A DNA stretch of 64,000 nt from an uncultured Phycisphaerae bacterium (GTDB taxonomy: Bacteria; Planctomycetota; Phycisphaerae; Sedimentisphaerales; Anaerohalosphaeraceae): positions 1 to 64,000 of the forward strand of contig CALEDR010000030.1 in NCBI GenBank assembly GCA_937949545.1, written 5' to 3'. Below are positions 41,665 to 51,382 of this stretch, in pieces. A program made the position numbers and the translations under genes. A model generated the notes under the pieces. The model did no database searches. It saw nothing but the letters and a program-made list of their open reading frames with translations, and had not been told where the DNA came from. The stretch's first letter is position 1; each line of letters begins with the position of its first letter.

Positions 41665-43742
41665 CGGACCATATTCAGACCGGACATCTGCTGCTGAATC
41701 AGCTGCAGCGTCCTCTCCAGCCGTGCATATTGATTCTTCAGACGCGTCTCCACCCGGCTGAGCCGCGATTCCTCCCGGCTGATCTGGCTGTTCGTGCTGT
41801 CAATCCGGCCCTGCACACTTTTCTGAACCAGCGGCACACGCCCGCCGCCGACCTTCAGCAGATTGTCCACGGTATCGTACAGACTGCCCGCAAAGCCCTG
41901 TTTGAGACTCACCATCGCCTCAAAGGTCCCGTCCTGCGACGGATCCACCGTCAGCACCAGGCTGTATTCCGGATATCTCGGATACCCGCCGCTGCTGGTG
42001 GTTTCCGTACTCCCATACAGGGTATTGCCTTCAATCCGCATCGAACGAGCCGCCGTCCAGTCCTCTGTTTTGAGCTTAATCTGGGCAGAGGCAATGACCC
42101 CTCCCTCCACCGTCACCCGCACATCATATTGTCCGCCCTGGGTGTAGCTGCTGGCCTGATAAAATTTGATGGTATTCGAATTGCTCGAGCCTGTCTTTGT
42201 GGCCCCGATGAGAGACAGCACCCCCTGATAATCCTCCACCAGGGCCTTTTCGAGTTTGCTGCTGTCCAGCATCAGAGTCCCGTCGGCCTTGAACTTCAGC
42301 CCGATATCTGCCGACTTGACAAAGGTATCTTTGTCCGTAAAGCCGGCTGCATTAAAGAGAAGCGGCGATCGAAGCAGACTCGTAATCGTTGTCAGACTGT
42401 ATTCCGAAGACAGAATTCCCGTCTTCTTTTCCTTTTCATTATACGTTGTCTTTTCTTTCAGAAAAGAAACTGCCGCGTTATACGCATCCACCATCGCCTG
42501 CAGCTTATCTTTCAGTGTGGTCGTGTCGCGGTTGAGCGTCACTTCCACAGAACGGTAGCCGTCGGTGTCATTGCCGGTAGCACTGTGCAGATTCAGCGTC
42601 ACACCCGCAATCACATCATCAATCGTATTGGTGCTTCGGCGAATCCAAGTGTTTCCATCCGCATCATCTCCCAGCGGATATCCATCCACCTTAATCAGTG
42701 CATCCTGAGCCCGCTGGGTTTCCAGAAACGTGGAGGGAGCCAGCAGCGCCAGATTCGAAACAGTCGAACCGCCGACCGTCGTTTCCGTAAAGGTCGGAGC
42801 CGTCCAGACCGCCGAAGAGCCGTCGCCGGGCACCAGCTGCAGCGAAATCGATAAATCGCTGGCCCCGCTGGTTCGGTCCGTCAGAATCAGCGCCCCCTCT
42901 TCCAGCCGAATGCGGACCGTTCCTCCATAGGCATTTTCTACGGCACTGATGAGCTCTTCCACCGTGGTGTACTGATTGACCTCAAAAAATGATTCCACCG
43001 GCGTTCCGTCCCGCAGGGTCCCCTGAATCCGAATCCGGTCCGGCGTCGAACCCGTCCCGAAGCCCGAGCTGCCCTGCAGCTGGGACAAACGCGTAGTCAG
43101 CGAGGCATTTTTCCCGTTGGTTGTTTTCAACACGGACGATGTATGAACATCTGTATTGCTCGAGTTGATCGAAATCTGATAATTGGACCCGCTTTCCCGA
43201 CCGCTCAAAACCAGATGATACCGGCCGGCAGGCGACTGATAATCCAGGATGCTCGCCGTAATTCCCGGATTATCCGGGTCATTGTTAATCAAATCCACAA
43301 GCTCCTGCAGTGTCGTTGTCGCGGTAGTCTGAACCACAAATTCTTTGCTGTCATACGACAAAATCAGATTCCCTTCGCCGACATACTGCGTTTTGTACTG
43401 AAAGCCGTTATGAACCCAGCGATTGGCCGTAGCCAGCTGGCGAATCTTTACATTGTGCGTTCCCTCAAAGGCACTGCCGGAGGCCGTGGCCGTCAGCATA
43501 TCTTCGTTGCCCGTCTTGGCCTGATAAGTACGCAGCTGACTTGAATCCGACAGCGCACTCAGCGCCGTCCGAAACGACGACAGCTTGCTGTTTAAATCGC
43601 TCACCGCCGTCCGTTTCTCTTCCAGAGTCTTCAAACTCGACTGCAGACTGCTCAGACGGCGTCGCTCAACCTTCATCAGCTGCTCCACAATCGCCGCTGT
43701 ATCAATCCCCGTCGAAAGGCCGGTCAGTTGTATAGAAGACAT
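41661..43742 (-). CDS. fliD: flagellar hook-associated protein 2 (filament cap) FliD
   Basis: 693 residues from ATG 43742, chosen because GGGGA lies 5 nt upstream; a TTG 39 nt earlier extends the frame. The N-terminal domain has IQLTGLSTGIDTAAIVEQLM and a coiled coil (about 25-60). The C-terminal D0/D1 region is helical (SRVETRLKNQYARLERTLQL, QQQMSGL). The middle has beta-rich insertions. FliD caps the filament and guides flagellin folding. It is the last gene of the minus-strand flagellar/glycosylation array. Its stop is interleaved with the stop of the convergent FlhA-like gene. Confidence 0.95.
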   Translation of the reverse strand: MSSIQLTGLSTGIDTAAIVEQLMKVERRRLSSLQSSLKTLEEKRTAVSDLNSKLSSFRTALSALSDSSQLRTYQAKTGNEDMLTATASGSAFEGTHNVKIRQLATANRWVHNGFQYKTQYVGEGNLILSYDSKEFVVQTTATTTLQELVDLINNDPDNPGITASILDYQSPAGRYHLVLSGRESGSNYQISINSSNTDVHTSSVLKTTNGKNASLTTRLSQLQGSSGFGTGSTPDRIRIQGTLRDGTPVESFFEVNQYTTVEELISAVENAYGGTVRIRLEEGALILTDRTSGASDLSISLQLVPGDGSSAVWTAPTFTETTVGGSTVSNLALLAPSTFLETQRAQDALIKVDGYPLGDDADGNTWIRRSTNTIDDVIAGVTLNLHSATGNDTDGYRSVEVTLNRDTTTLKDKLQAMVDAYNAAVSFLKEKTTYNEKEKKTGILSSEYSLTTITSLLRSPLLFNAAGFTDKDTFVKSADIGLKFKADGTLMLDSSKLEKALVEDYQGVLSLIGATKTGSSNSNTIKFYQASSYTQGGQYDVRVTVEGGVIASAQIKLKTEDWTAARSMRIEGNTLYGSTETTSSGGYPRYPEYSLVLTVDPSQDGTFEAMVSLKQGFAGSLYDTVDNLLKVGGGRVPLVQKSVQGRIDSTNSQISREESRLSRVETRLKNQYARLERTLQLIQQQMSGLNMVR

Positions 43743-43833
43743 AGGTTTCCCCGTTCGAACTATCTTGCCGAAATTTGACAACTATCCTATTTTAAATTAT
43801 CGTCATCAGACTCCTTTCTTATAATCTTGTCTC

Positions 43834-46800
43834 TTAAGCTCGGCCACACATCTGAAAAACCGGTTCTTTATCCGGATGGTTCGCTTCCAGCTGCAGGAGG
43901 ATTTGCTGAAGCATTTGCCGGCAGTCCTCGGACAAATTCAGCGTTTTATCGGACAGCAAATCCCGACATATCCGAACCGCTTGCCGGACATTCTTCTCTC
44001 CGATTGCTTCCTGTATAAGATGGAAACCTTCTCGGACCAAAATTTCCGCCCTTTTTTGTCTGTATTTTTCGGCACATTGGGCAAAAATTTCTCCGTTTCT
44101 GTCCGCATAGGTCTCCGCATGTTTCTCAAAAATGGAAACCACATAATCCCAAAAAACCCGCCGGCGATCAAATGCATCGCGCACCGTCGCCACAGACAGA
44201 CACAGCTGCTCTGGAGAATATCGTTCGAGCATTTCCTCCAGACATCGAACCGTAATGGAATGACGCTGCTGAAAGCAGACCGTGTTGGCACCGGACAACT
44301 TTCGATAGAAATAGTCGGCAATCCCCCCGACCATTTGAAACCGTATCTGAGAACCGCAGCGGCACAGAAAGTCAAAATCCTCCACATTGTCCAGCTCTCT
44401 GTACAGTCCGGTCTTTTCGAACAGGGCCCGCCGCTTCAGCGAGCCGGCATTCGGAATCGGCGAATTGCCCCGCGCAAACAGCAGCGCCGGCAGAGCCGCA
44501 GAGCTCTCGATCGGTTCATATTTCCAGAGAATTCCGGTCGGCCTGCCGAATTCATCCACCAATGTCAGTTTTTCAGGGTAATAATAATCATATGCCGGAT
44601 TCTGCACGGCAAAAGCAACCATCCGCTTCAGATAATCCGGTCCGATGAAATCATCCGAATCAATCATCATTACAAAATCGCCGCGGGCCTTTTGAATTGC
44701 CCGATTTGCGGCAGCCGCCGCATTTTTGTGCGGCTGAGAGAAAAATCGTATGCGCCGGTCCTGAAAGGACTGCACCACAGCCGCCGTCCCGTCTGTACTG
44801 CCGTCATCCACAATAAGCAGCTCAAACTGTTCATACGTTTGAGTCAGAACTGATTCGATTGCCCGCCGGATAAACCGCTCTGTGTTGTACGCCGTCATAC
44901 AGATACTCACCAACGGAGTCGAATCCAGCCGGGGACGCACATCAGAAGTTGATGAAGAAGGCGGCGGCACTGAGTTGGGTTCAGATGCCACCGCATATTG
45001 GCCGAGAACACCGTGCTCTTTCAGAACAGAGACGACCTGCCGAATTGGGGCATCTACTGCCATCCACAGTACGATTTCGCTGACTGTCTGAGAACGAACT
45101 GCCGGCGGAATTGCAATCTTCTGAACCAGCAGTTTCCGGTTTTCCCGAAGAAGCCAAACCAAAAACTGAATATGGAAATCCTTCTGAAGAGCTTCCCGAA
45201 GCCGCCAGATAAATACCTCCTTCGGATTCCGTTTCTCTTCGGCGGCCGCCGACTGACTTCGCCGCCAAAGAGCGTTGATTTTAGCCCGTCCCCAGTACAG
45301 CCATCCGGAAGCAGGCTGATGACTCCCAAGACTCAGCGAGTTCGGCAGCTGGCGGATCAGATACAGCGGCTCCGGAACAAACCAGATGCCTGTCACCTCC
45401 TCCATCTTATGATAGATATCTTTGTCCTCTGCGCTTTCCAGTTCGACATCGTGCATCGGGGTCCTGAAATAATCCTTCCGTTTGTAGGTGCGAAATGCGC
45501 TGATAAAACCGCCTGCCTCCAGCGTCGTCTGATCGGGAGGAATCGGCCGGCAGAAACCGAGCCTTATCGGCTTCAGGTCCCGGTCGCAAAGAATGTGCTG
45601 CGCATAAATAAAGCCGCATTCGGGATGCGCCTCGTGGGCCTCGAGCATCCGTTCCAGAGCCCTCGGAAGCAGGGCGTCATCACTGTCCAGTTCTCCGAAT
45701 ACCTCGGCTCGAACAGCCGCTGCACCGGTCAAAATCGCCTGCGAGGCCCCCCGCTGAACCGGATGACGAATCAGCCGGATGCGCGGGTCGGACAAATAAG
45801 ACTCCATAATTTCCACAGAGTTGTCTGTCGAGGCGTCATCGACAATAATCAATTCCCAGTCCGATACCGTCTGAGCCAGAACCGACTCGATGGCCTGACG
45901 AATGTACGGCCCTTTGTTGTAATTGCGCATAATCAGAGAAAAACGGGGTCTGGAGCCGTCTGACGGCTTCCGGAGGCTTTCTTTCACGCCTGAAATGGCA
46001 TTGGGACCCTTGTCCGCTGCCGGGTTCTGAATCCCCCCAGCGGTTTCCTCCGATTCCGGCACAAACGGACGGCGAATGTATCCGCAGGCATTCGCGTACA
46101 GAGCACGAATCTGCTCATCTTCGCCTCTGCCGGCCCCGGAACTGTTTTCAATGCCGTTGGGATTCTGGTAATACAGCCCCAAAACCTCCGGCACAAGCAT
46201 CAGTCTGCGGGTCTGGGAAATCCGCAAGGCAAACTCGTAGTCGCCGGAGGACTTCAGCCGGCCGTCAAAATAGCCGTATTCTTCATGCACATCCCGACGC
46301 CACATCGGCTGCGGACCGCAGTAATATTTCTTCAACAGCAGCTCCCGCGAATACGGCGGGAGCTTCATCACCCGAGAGGGCGTCTTGTTCTGCCAGGTCT
46401 GATTGGGAATTCGGGTGACATAAAAATAGGAATACACATAGCTGACATCCGGATTCTGCTCCAGAACCGAGGCCAGTTTTTCCAGCATGTCCGGCGCATG
46501 GCGGTCATCCGTATTGGCATTGGTTATGTATTTTCCTCCGGCCAGCCGGATTCCCCGATTCCACGCCGCATACACCGTTTCCCGCTCCTCCGTGCGGACA
46601 TACCGAATGTTCGGATAGCGGGCCTGAAATTCCTGAATAATTGCTCGTTCGTTCTGCCTCGAGCCGCTGTCCACAACAATGATTTCCATCTTTCCTTTTT
46701 GGAAAAGCGTCTGTTCAACCAGGTCCTGCAGACATCCGCGGATGAATTCCTCGCTGTTGCAGGCGGAAACAATGGCGGACACCAGACAGTCCCCGCTGCC

Positions 46801-49800
46801 TGCGGCGTACAGAGACTGGCCCAGAACATCCTCAATATCCAGACCCCGGAAATACTCGGGCCCGTATTGCTTCAGCCAATCCCGAACCTGCCGTTCATAC
46901 CAGGGATTGGGGCGCTGATACACCGTCGGGTCAAAATCGGCATAGTGCCGGAGCCACTCCGGATCCGCCGGTTCCAGATGAAGGTCCCGTTCATCCTTGC
47001 TGGGGGCATAGAGTTTGTTGATCTCCGCCGCGGACTTCTGCGGGTTGCGAATCCGCTCCAGGCAGCGATACCACGCCTGCTTCCAAAGCAGATTGTTCCA
47101 GTTGACGAACTGAAAGTGCAGCACTCCGTGCGAATATCCTTTGAAAGTTAATTTCCGTCCTCTCAGATTGGAAGGAACGCGCGGCGTGTGGATAAAATCA
47201 GAGGCATACGAACACCGCCCGTCGTCGCAAAAGACAAAGGGTTTGTAGTTATGGGTCCAGACCGACGCGTCCCGGCGATACTGGTGCAGACTTCGCCACA
47301 GAGCAATCCAGTTCATCCACAAATGGTCTCCGGGCTGCATCGCCAGAATCATTTTCCGCAAAAAATTGTCCGTCAGACAATTGGAAGTGAACGCCTCATC
47401 CGCATCCAGAATAATAAAATGAGTCCCCCCGATTTCCCGGCCCGCCTGAAGCACCCGGTTTCGATCGCCCGGTTCGTCCCGGTACCAGCGATCTTTGGTC
47501 AGAATCCGTTCCACCCGGCAGGTTTCCGCCAGACCCCGGACAACCTCCAGCGTCCGGTCTTCCGAACAGTCATCCAGAAACACAATTGCATCCGTAAAGT
47601 TTGACAGCAGACGAAGGCATTGCCCGATGATCGGTTCCTCATTCCGCGCCGTCACCAGCCCCACAATTTTGGGCCTTCGTTCCGACAGCTTTTCTGCTTC
47701 CGGGGCCGGCCGGATGCTCAAATATGGTTTCATTCGGAGTACATCCGCTTTGTCTTTCGATTCCGCTCGGTTCATCTTCATTCGGAATAATCCTTGCAGC
47801 GAAACAAACTTCAGCCCTTCATAATAAAAATGATTCTCCGGATTAAAAACGGTATCCTCGAGCGGCTCTTGGTAATAAACGGCCTCTTTGTTATGGCTGT
47901 CGAGCCGACAGGAAGCTTTTGTCGGCAGGGCCTCATATCCCACATGCAGGTAATCGATGTCCTGCGACGGCCGGATCCCATAAACCGCCATCACTGAACT
48001 TCCGTCAATGCAGAAACACTCCGGGTCAACACCGCTCTCCTCCAGAAGCGCTCGATACTCCTGCAGATGATGATAAAACGGTTCAAAATAGACCAATTCA
48101 GCATGATTGAGAAAATGGATGCTGTTCTCGTTAAAACACACCCCAGCCAGCTGAAGGGTTTCTTCGTACGAGTCATTAATATGAACCGCATTCTGATTCA
48201 AACCGAACAGAGATCGAATCTCCTGTTTGCAGCTTCGAACCGCCTCCGGAGAATCCGCTTCAATCAGATACACCCGAAGCGGCCCCCTCCCGCAAAAACA
48301 GTTGACGGCCTTGTCCTTACATCCCCGAAAACCGTCGGACGGACTGCCGAGCCAGGGCTCACCCAAATAGGCCTGTTTGATATAGAAAAACGGTCCGTTC
48401 TTCCTCAGAACCAGTTCTTTTCGATACACAAGCCGAGCATAACGGCACAGAATGGAAACAATCTCTTCCTCCCCACCCTCGGCACACGGAAATACGGATA
48501 CAATATATGTATTTTTCTTGATTTTGCAGTATTCATAGGCCATCGCATCCGCATATTTGGGCTCCAGACCTCGTTGCAGAAACCATGAAAAATCATACCG
48601 GCGAGCCGAACGGTCAAAGACCGCTGTGTCCACATTCTGCCCGGTCACATAAGCCGCCGCCACTCGATGGCCGCCGTCTATAATCACTCCATCCTGACCG
48701 ACCGGAAGAAGCGAGCGGTTCGGGTCGAACCCATGTGCCGCGAAAGACTCCAGCAGAGAATTATACCGCTTCAAAAAAATGTCAGGACCTGTCTTGCCGG
48801 ACCCATCTTCTTCAAAAAAGTTATTGAAAGCCCTCAAGTGAGCCAAATAAATCCGCCGACCCCAGTCGCTGTTCAGCCGCCTGCGGAAAAAGCGTCCATA
48901 GATAATTTTGGCCATCAGGTCAAAACGATGGGCATGAATCAGTGCGGACGGGCAAATCCGCTGTTTTTTTGCAAGCCCTTCTTCCGGCAGATACCCGATT
49001 CGGAAGAGAGCCGGATTGAGCAGAGGACGAATCTCTTCAATCCGGTGAAAAGACTCTTCCAACGGCCTTGCCTGCCGAATTCTCTGGTTCAGCCACAAAG
49101 CGTTGCCGCTGCCGTTTCCGAATTGATGATTGAGCCCGATTCCGGCCAGCACAAAACCTCGCCCCGCCAGAAATCCCTCCAGATCAATCAGCCGGGCCTG
49201 TCCCTCATACAGCGTTGCGTAGGTCCACACTTCCAGAAACACAGCACAGCAGTTGGCCAGAACCCGCCTGGCCCCCTGCAGCACCGACAACTCCGCCCCC
49301 TGTACATCGCACCACAGCAGGTCCACCGTCTTGTTTTTCAGCGGCTCAAACTCATCCAGTCGAATGCACTCTACGGTAAACGTTTCCTGAGACCGAATGC
49401 CGAACTGTTCGGCTGTTTTCTGTCCGAAGTCTCCGCGGGGATCGGACCGAAGCGGCAGAAGAGACCCCGTCCCCGGCAGGTTGTTTTCATAAAAAACCAT
49501 CGTCCCCTTCCGGTTGGAAACCGCAAAAAGGTAACAGTGAACCCGCTCCTGGCAGCGGTATCGCTGTTCGAGCAGGGCAAACATCTTCGGATTCGGCTCA
49601 AAGGCAAAGATTTCCGCATGGGGATACCGCTGGAGAAGCCGCTCGATTTCCTGTCCCAGGCAGGCCCCCACAATGACAATCCGCAAAGGCGTGTCCGACG
49701 GCTTGCCGACCAGAGAACACAAATTCTCTTCGACATCCTCCTGAATTTCCTGATACGGCTCCTTCCGCTGCCCTGAGTAGTTTTTCGCAGCCACACCGCC

Positions 49801-50991
49801 CCGAATCGGCTGGATGTCGGCCAAAAACAAATCCTGCCGGTTGTCCCATATCAGACTGTATCCCTGCGACGATACATACCGAAGAATCTCCTGCCGCCGT
49901 GAGCCGTATTCCGCTACAATCAGCTGTGGCCTGTACTTCGCAAAATCCAGTCCCCGCAGCACTTCCCAGTCATGTCCCTCTGTATCAATCGAAAGCAGCG
50001 CCACATCTTCGAGCCCCTGTTCCTCCAGAATCTCCGTGAGGGTCCTGGCTTCCACCGTCTCCTTTTTCCAGCGCGCCCCGTAGGTCTTTGTCCAGCGGTC
50101 CCTCTCCGCGCCGTCCAGCGAAGCCACATCACTGCCCCAGTCCGGCAGATGCGGATACTCCGACACATGCAGATCAACCGGCCCGCTCCGGTCGGATACA
50201 GCCGCCCGAATACATCGCACATCCCAGCCCAGCCAGGCCCGCCGCAGTTTCCGGAAATTCATCTCCGCCGGCTCAATGCACAGCCCCGTCCAGCCGTACC
50301 GCTCCGCCAGCCGACGGACATTGCTGTAATGAATCCCGTCAAAGGCGCCCACATCGACGAACACTTTACAGCGGGCTTTTCGCTCCGCAAAATACTGTTC
50401 AATCACCGCATCCTGTCCGTTCTGAGCATAATAACCGCGCAGATGCTTGGGCAGTTCCCGTGCATACCAGAATTCCGGATTCAGCGCCAGCACTGTCCTG
50501 CAGGCTGCTTCGACCGCCTCCGTCCGGCCCAGCTTCGCCGCCGCCAGCGCCATCAGCCAAAAATATCTCCCGTTCCTTGGGGATTCAGCGGCCAAATTAG
50601 AAGCCGTGCTCAGGAGATGCTCAAACAGACAGGACGGATAGGCCCGCAGGCATGGGTCCTGAAGAATACGAACGGCCTCCTCTGTGCGGTTCCGAAGGTA
50701 GTCCGACAAATCTCCTGTATGGGCCTGCACCGAGGACACCCAGGCATGGAAAAAGGCAATCTGCGCATCGGACGGCTCCAGCCGAAACGCCGTCTCCAGA
50801 GCCGTCCGGGCCTCCTTCAGCTCCTTTTTAAGCAGAAACGCCCGCCCAAGCGAATAAAAGGCAAAAGCATCCGCCGGCTCCGTCTTCAGCCGGGCTGCAC
50901 AGTCCCGGCAGACAGGCTCCGCCTCGCCCCGAGCAAGGTGCCGTTCAATCTTTTCTATCCAGTCTGTTGGAATAGACAGCGCAGTTTTCAT
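43834..50991 (-). CDS. giant multi-enzyme glycan-modifying protein: TPR, 2x FkbM methyltransferase, ParB-like, nucleotidyltransferase-like, 4x GT2
   Basis: 2385 residues in one frame. TPR-like helices cover about 1-180. FkbM methyltransferase 1 covers about 209-362 (VFVDVGAFDG, SIDTEGHDWEVL) and FkbM 2 about 435-615 (IVIVGACLGQEI, DVQGAELSVLQGA). A region of unclear fold has a ParB-like motif near 770 (GQDGVIIDGGHRVAAAYV). A nucleotidyltransferase-like motif lies near 1004 (GSSVMAVYGIRPSQDIDYL). Four GT-A (GT2) domains begin near 1112 (VGLVTARNEE, LDADEA), 1407 (VSAIVSACNSEEF), 1685 (SLIMRNYNKG, DSDD) and 2030 (VSICMTAYNTERF, DSDD). A helical tail closes it. There is no signal peptide. It lies between a FliT-like gene and fliD in a flagellar array, so flagellin or a cap/hook protein is the likely acceptor. 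The acceptor is inferred, not shown. Confidence 0.85.
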   Translation of the reverse strand: MKTALSIPTDWIEKIERHLARGEAEPVCRDCAARLKTEPADAFAFYSLGRAFLLKKELKEARTALETAFRLEPSDAQIAFFHAWVSSVQAHTGDLSDYLRNRTEEAVRILQDPCLRAYPSCLFEHLLSTASNLAAESPRNGRYFWLMALAAAKLGRTEAVEAACRTVLALNPEFWYARELPKHLRGYYAQNGQDAVIEQYFAERKARCKVFVDVGAFDGIHYSNVRRLAERYGWTGLCIEPAEMNFRKLRRAWLGWDVRCIRAAVSDRSGPVDLHVSEYPHLPDWGSDVASLDGAERDRWTKTYGARWKKETVEARTLTEILEEQGLEDVALLSIDTEGHDWEVLRGLDFAKYRPQLIVAEYGSRRQEILRYVSSQGYSLIWDNRQDLFLADIQPIRGGVAAKNYSGQRKEPYQEIQEDVEENLCSLVGKPSDTPLRIVIVGACLGQEIERLLQRYPHAEIFAFEPNPKMFALLEQRYRCQERVHCYLFAVSNRKGTMVFYENNLPGTGSLLPLRSDPRGDFGQKTAEQFGIRSQETFTVECIRLDEFEPLKNKTVDLLWCDVQGAELSVLQGARRVLANCCAVFLEVWTYATLYEGQARLIDLEGFLAGRGFVLAGIGLNHQFGNGSGNALWLNQRIRQARPLEESFHRIEEIRPLLNPALFRIGYLPEEGLAKKQRICPSALIHAHRFDLMAKIIYGRFFRRRLNSDWGRRIYLAHLRAFNNFFEEDGSGKTGPDIFLKRYNSLLESFAAHGFDPNRSLLPVGQDGVIIDGGHRVAAAYVTGQNVDTAVFDRSARRYDFSWFLQRGLEPKYADAMAYEYCKIKKNTYIVSVFPCAEGGEEEIVSILCRYARLVYRKELVLRKNGPFFYIKQAYLGEPWLGSPSDGFRGCKDKAVNCFCGRGPLRVYLIEADSPEAVRSCKQEIRSLFGLNQNAVHINDSYEETLQLAGVCFNENSIHFLNHAELVYFEPFYHHLQEYRALLEESGVDPECFCIDGSSVMAVYGIRPSQDIDYLHVGYEALPTKASCRLDSHNKEAVYYQEPLEDTVFNPENHFYYEGLKFVSLQGLFRMKMNRAESKDKADVLRMKPYLSIRPAPEAEKLSERRPKIVGLVTARNEEPIIGQCLRLLSNFTDAIVFLDDCSEDRTLEVVRGLAETCRVERILTKDRWYRDEPGDRNRVLQAGREIGGTHFIILDADEAFTSNCLTDNFLRKMILAMQPGDHLWMNWIALWRSLHQYRRDASVWTHNYKPFVFCDDGRCSYASDFIHTPRVPSNLRGRKLTFKGYSHGVLHFQFVNWNNLLWKQAWYRCLERIRNPQKSAAEINKLYAPSKDERDLHLEPADPEWLRHYADFDPTVYQRPNPWYERQVRDWLKQYGPEYFRGLDIEDVLGQSLYAAGSGDCLVSAIVSACNSEEFIRGCLQDLVEQTLFQKGKMEIIVVDSGSRQNERAIIQEFQARYPNIRYVRTEERETVYAAWNRGIRLAGGKYITNANTDDRHAPDMLEKLASVLEQNPDVSYVYSYFYVTRIPNQTWQNKTPSRVMKLPPYSRELLLKKYYCGPQPMWRRDVHEEYGYFDGRLKSSGDYEFALRISQTRRLMLVPEVLGLYYQNPNGIENSSGAGRGEDEQIRALYANACGYIRRPFVPESEETAGGIQNPAADKGPNAISGVKESLRKPSDGSRPRFSLIMRNYNKGPYIRQAIESVLAQTVSDWELIIVDDASTDNSVEIMESYLSDPRIRLIRHPVQRGASQAILTGAAAVRAEVFGELDSDDALLPRALERMLEAHEAHPECGFIYAQHILCDRDLKPIRLGFCRPIPPDQTTLEAGGFISAFRTYKRKDYFRTPMHDVELESAEDKDIYHKMEEVTGIWFVPEPLYLIRQLPNSLSLGSHQPASGWLYWGRAKINALWRRSQSAAAEEKRNPKEVFIWRLREALQKDFHIQFLVWLLRENRKLLVQKIAIPPAVRSQTVSEIVLWMAVDAPIRQVVSVLKEHGVLGQYAVASEPNSVPPPSSSTSDVRPRLDSTPLVSICMTAYNTERFIRRAIESVLTQTYEQFELLIVDDGSTDGTAAVVQSFQDRRIRFFSQPHKNAAAAANRAIQKARGDFVMMIDSDDFIGPDYLKRMVAFAVQNPAYDYYYPEKLTLVDEFGRPTGILWKYEPIESSAALPALLFARGNSPIPNAGSLKRRALFEKTGLYRELDNVEDFDFLCRCGSQIRFQMVGGIADYFYRKLSGANTVCFQQRHSITVRCLEEMLERYSPEQLCLSVATVRDAFDRRRVFWDYVVSIFEKHAETYADRNGEIFAQCAEKYRQKRAEILVREGFHLIQEAIGEKNVRQAVRICRDLLSDKTLNLSEDCRQMLQQILLQLEANHPDKEPVFQMCGRA

Positions 50992-51037
50992 CGGACTTTT
51001 CCCCGGCTGTTTCTTCGAGTCAATTCAGCCCTCGTGC

Positions 51038-51382
51038 TTATTTCCCATAAGCCGACAGCGTCCGAATCCCCTCCCGAATCTGCCGCAGTTTGTCCGCCAC
51101 CTCCTGCCGTTCGGCGGCAATCACTAGACAGATGTCCTGATACAGTCCCTGGATTTTCTGCCTGCAGGCCGCATATTCAGGCCGCTCCAGAATCCCTTCC
51201 CCGGCAAGCCGTTCGGCAAACCGATGCGACTCCTCCGCCAGCCGAACCGCCCCGTCCAGGTCATACCGGCGCAGCTTCTCCAGCTGCCGTTCCAGCAGCT
51301 CGGTCAAATACGCCAGCTTCCGTCGGTCTTCTGTCGTCCCTTCGGCCGCCTGAATTCCCGTACAATCCGCCGCTTTGCTCAT
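51038..51382 (-). CDS. small helical protein, FliT/FlgN-like export chaperone candidate
   Basis: 114 residues, predicted nearly all helical (LTELLERQLEKLRRYDLDGA, RQEVADKLRQIREGIRTLSA, ending YGK). Length, acidic/basic heptads and the ending resemble FliT or FlgN chaperones, which hold FliD, FlgK or FlgL before export. It starts inside the TPR gene stop (ATGA) and is 46 nt before the giant enzyme; fliD comes next after that. A FlgN-type gene is already present at 61096-61605, so this one would more likely serve FliD or flagellin. Recognition is by form and context only. Confidence 0.55.
   Translation of the reverse strand: MSKAADCTGIQAAEGTTEDRRKLAYLTELLERQLEKLRRYDLDGAVRLAEESHRFAERLAGEGILERPEYAACRQKIQGLYQDICLVIAAERQEVADKLRQIREGIRTLSAYGK

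Noticed and set aside
43792-43806. Four-codon frame (Met-Thr-Ile-Ile) with a good ribosome-binding site between the giant gene and fliD
   Set aside because: It could be a leader peptide, but nothing downstream resembles an attenuator, and such short frames arise by chance.
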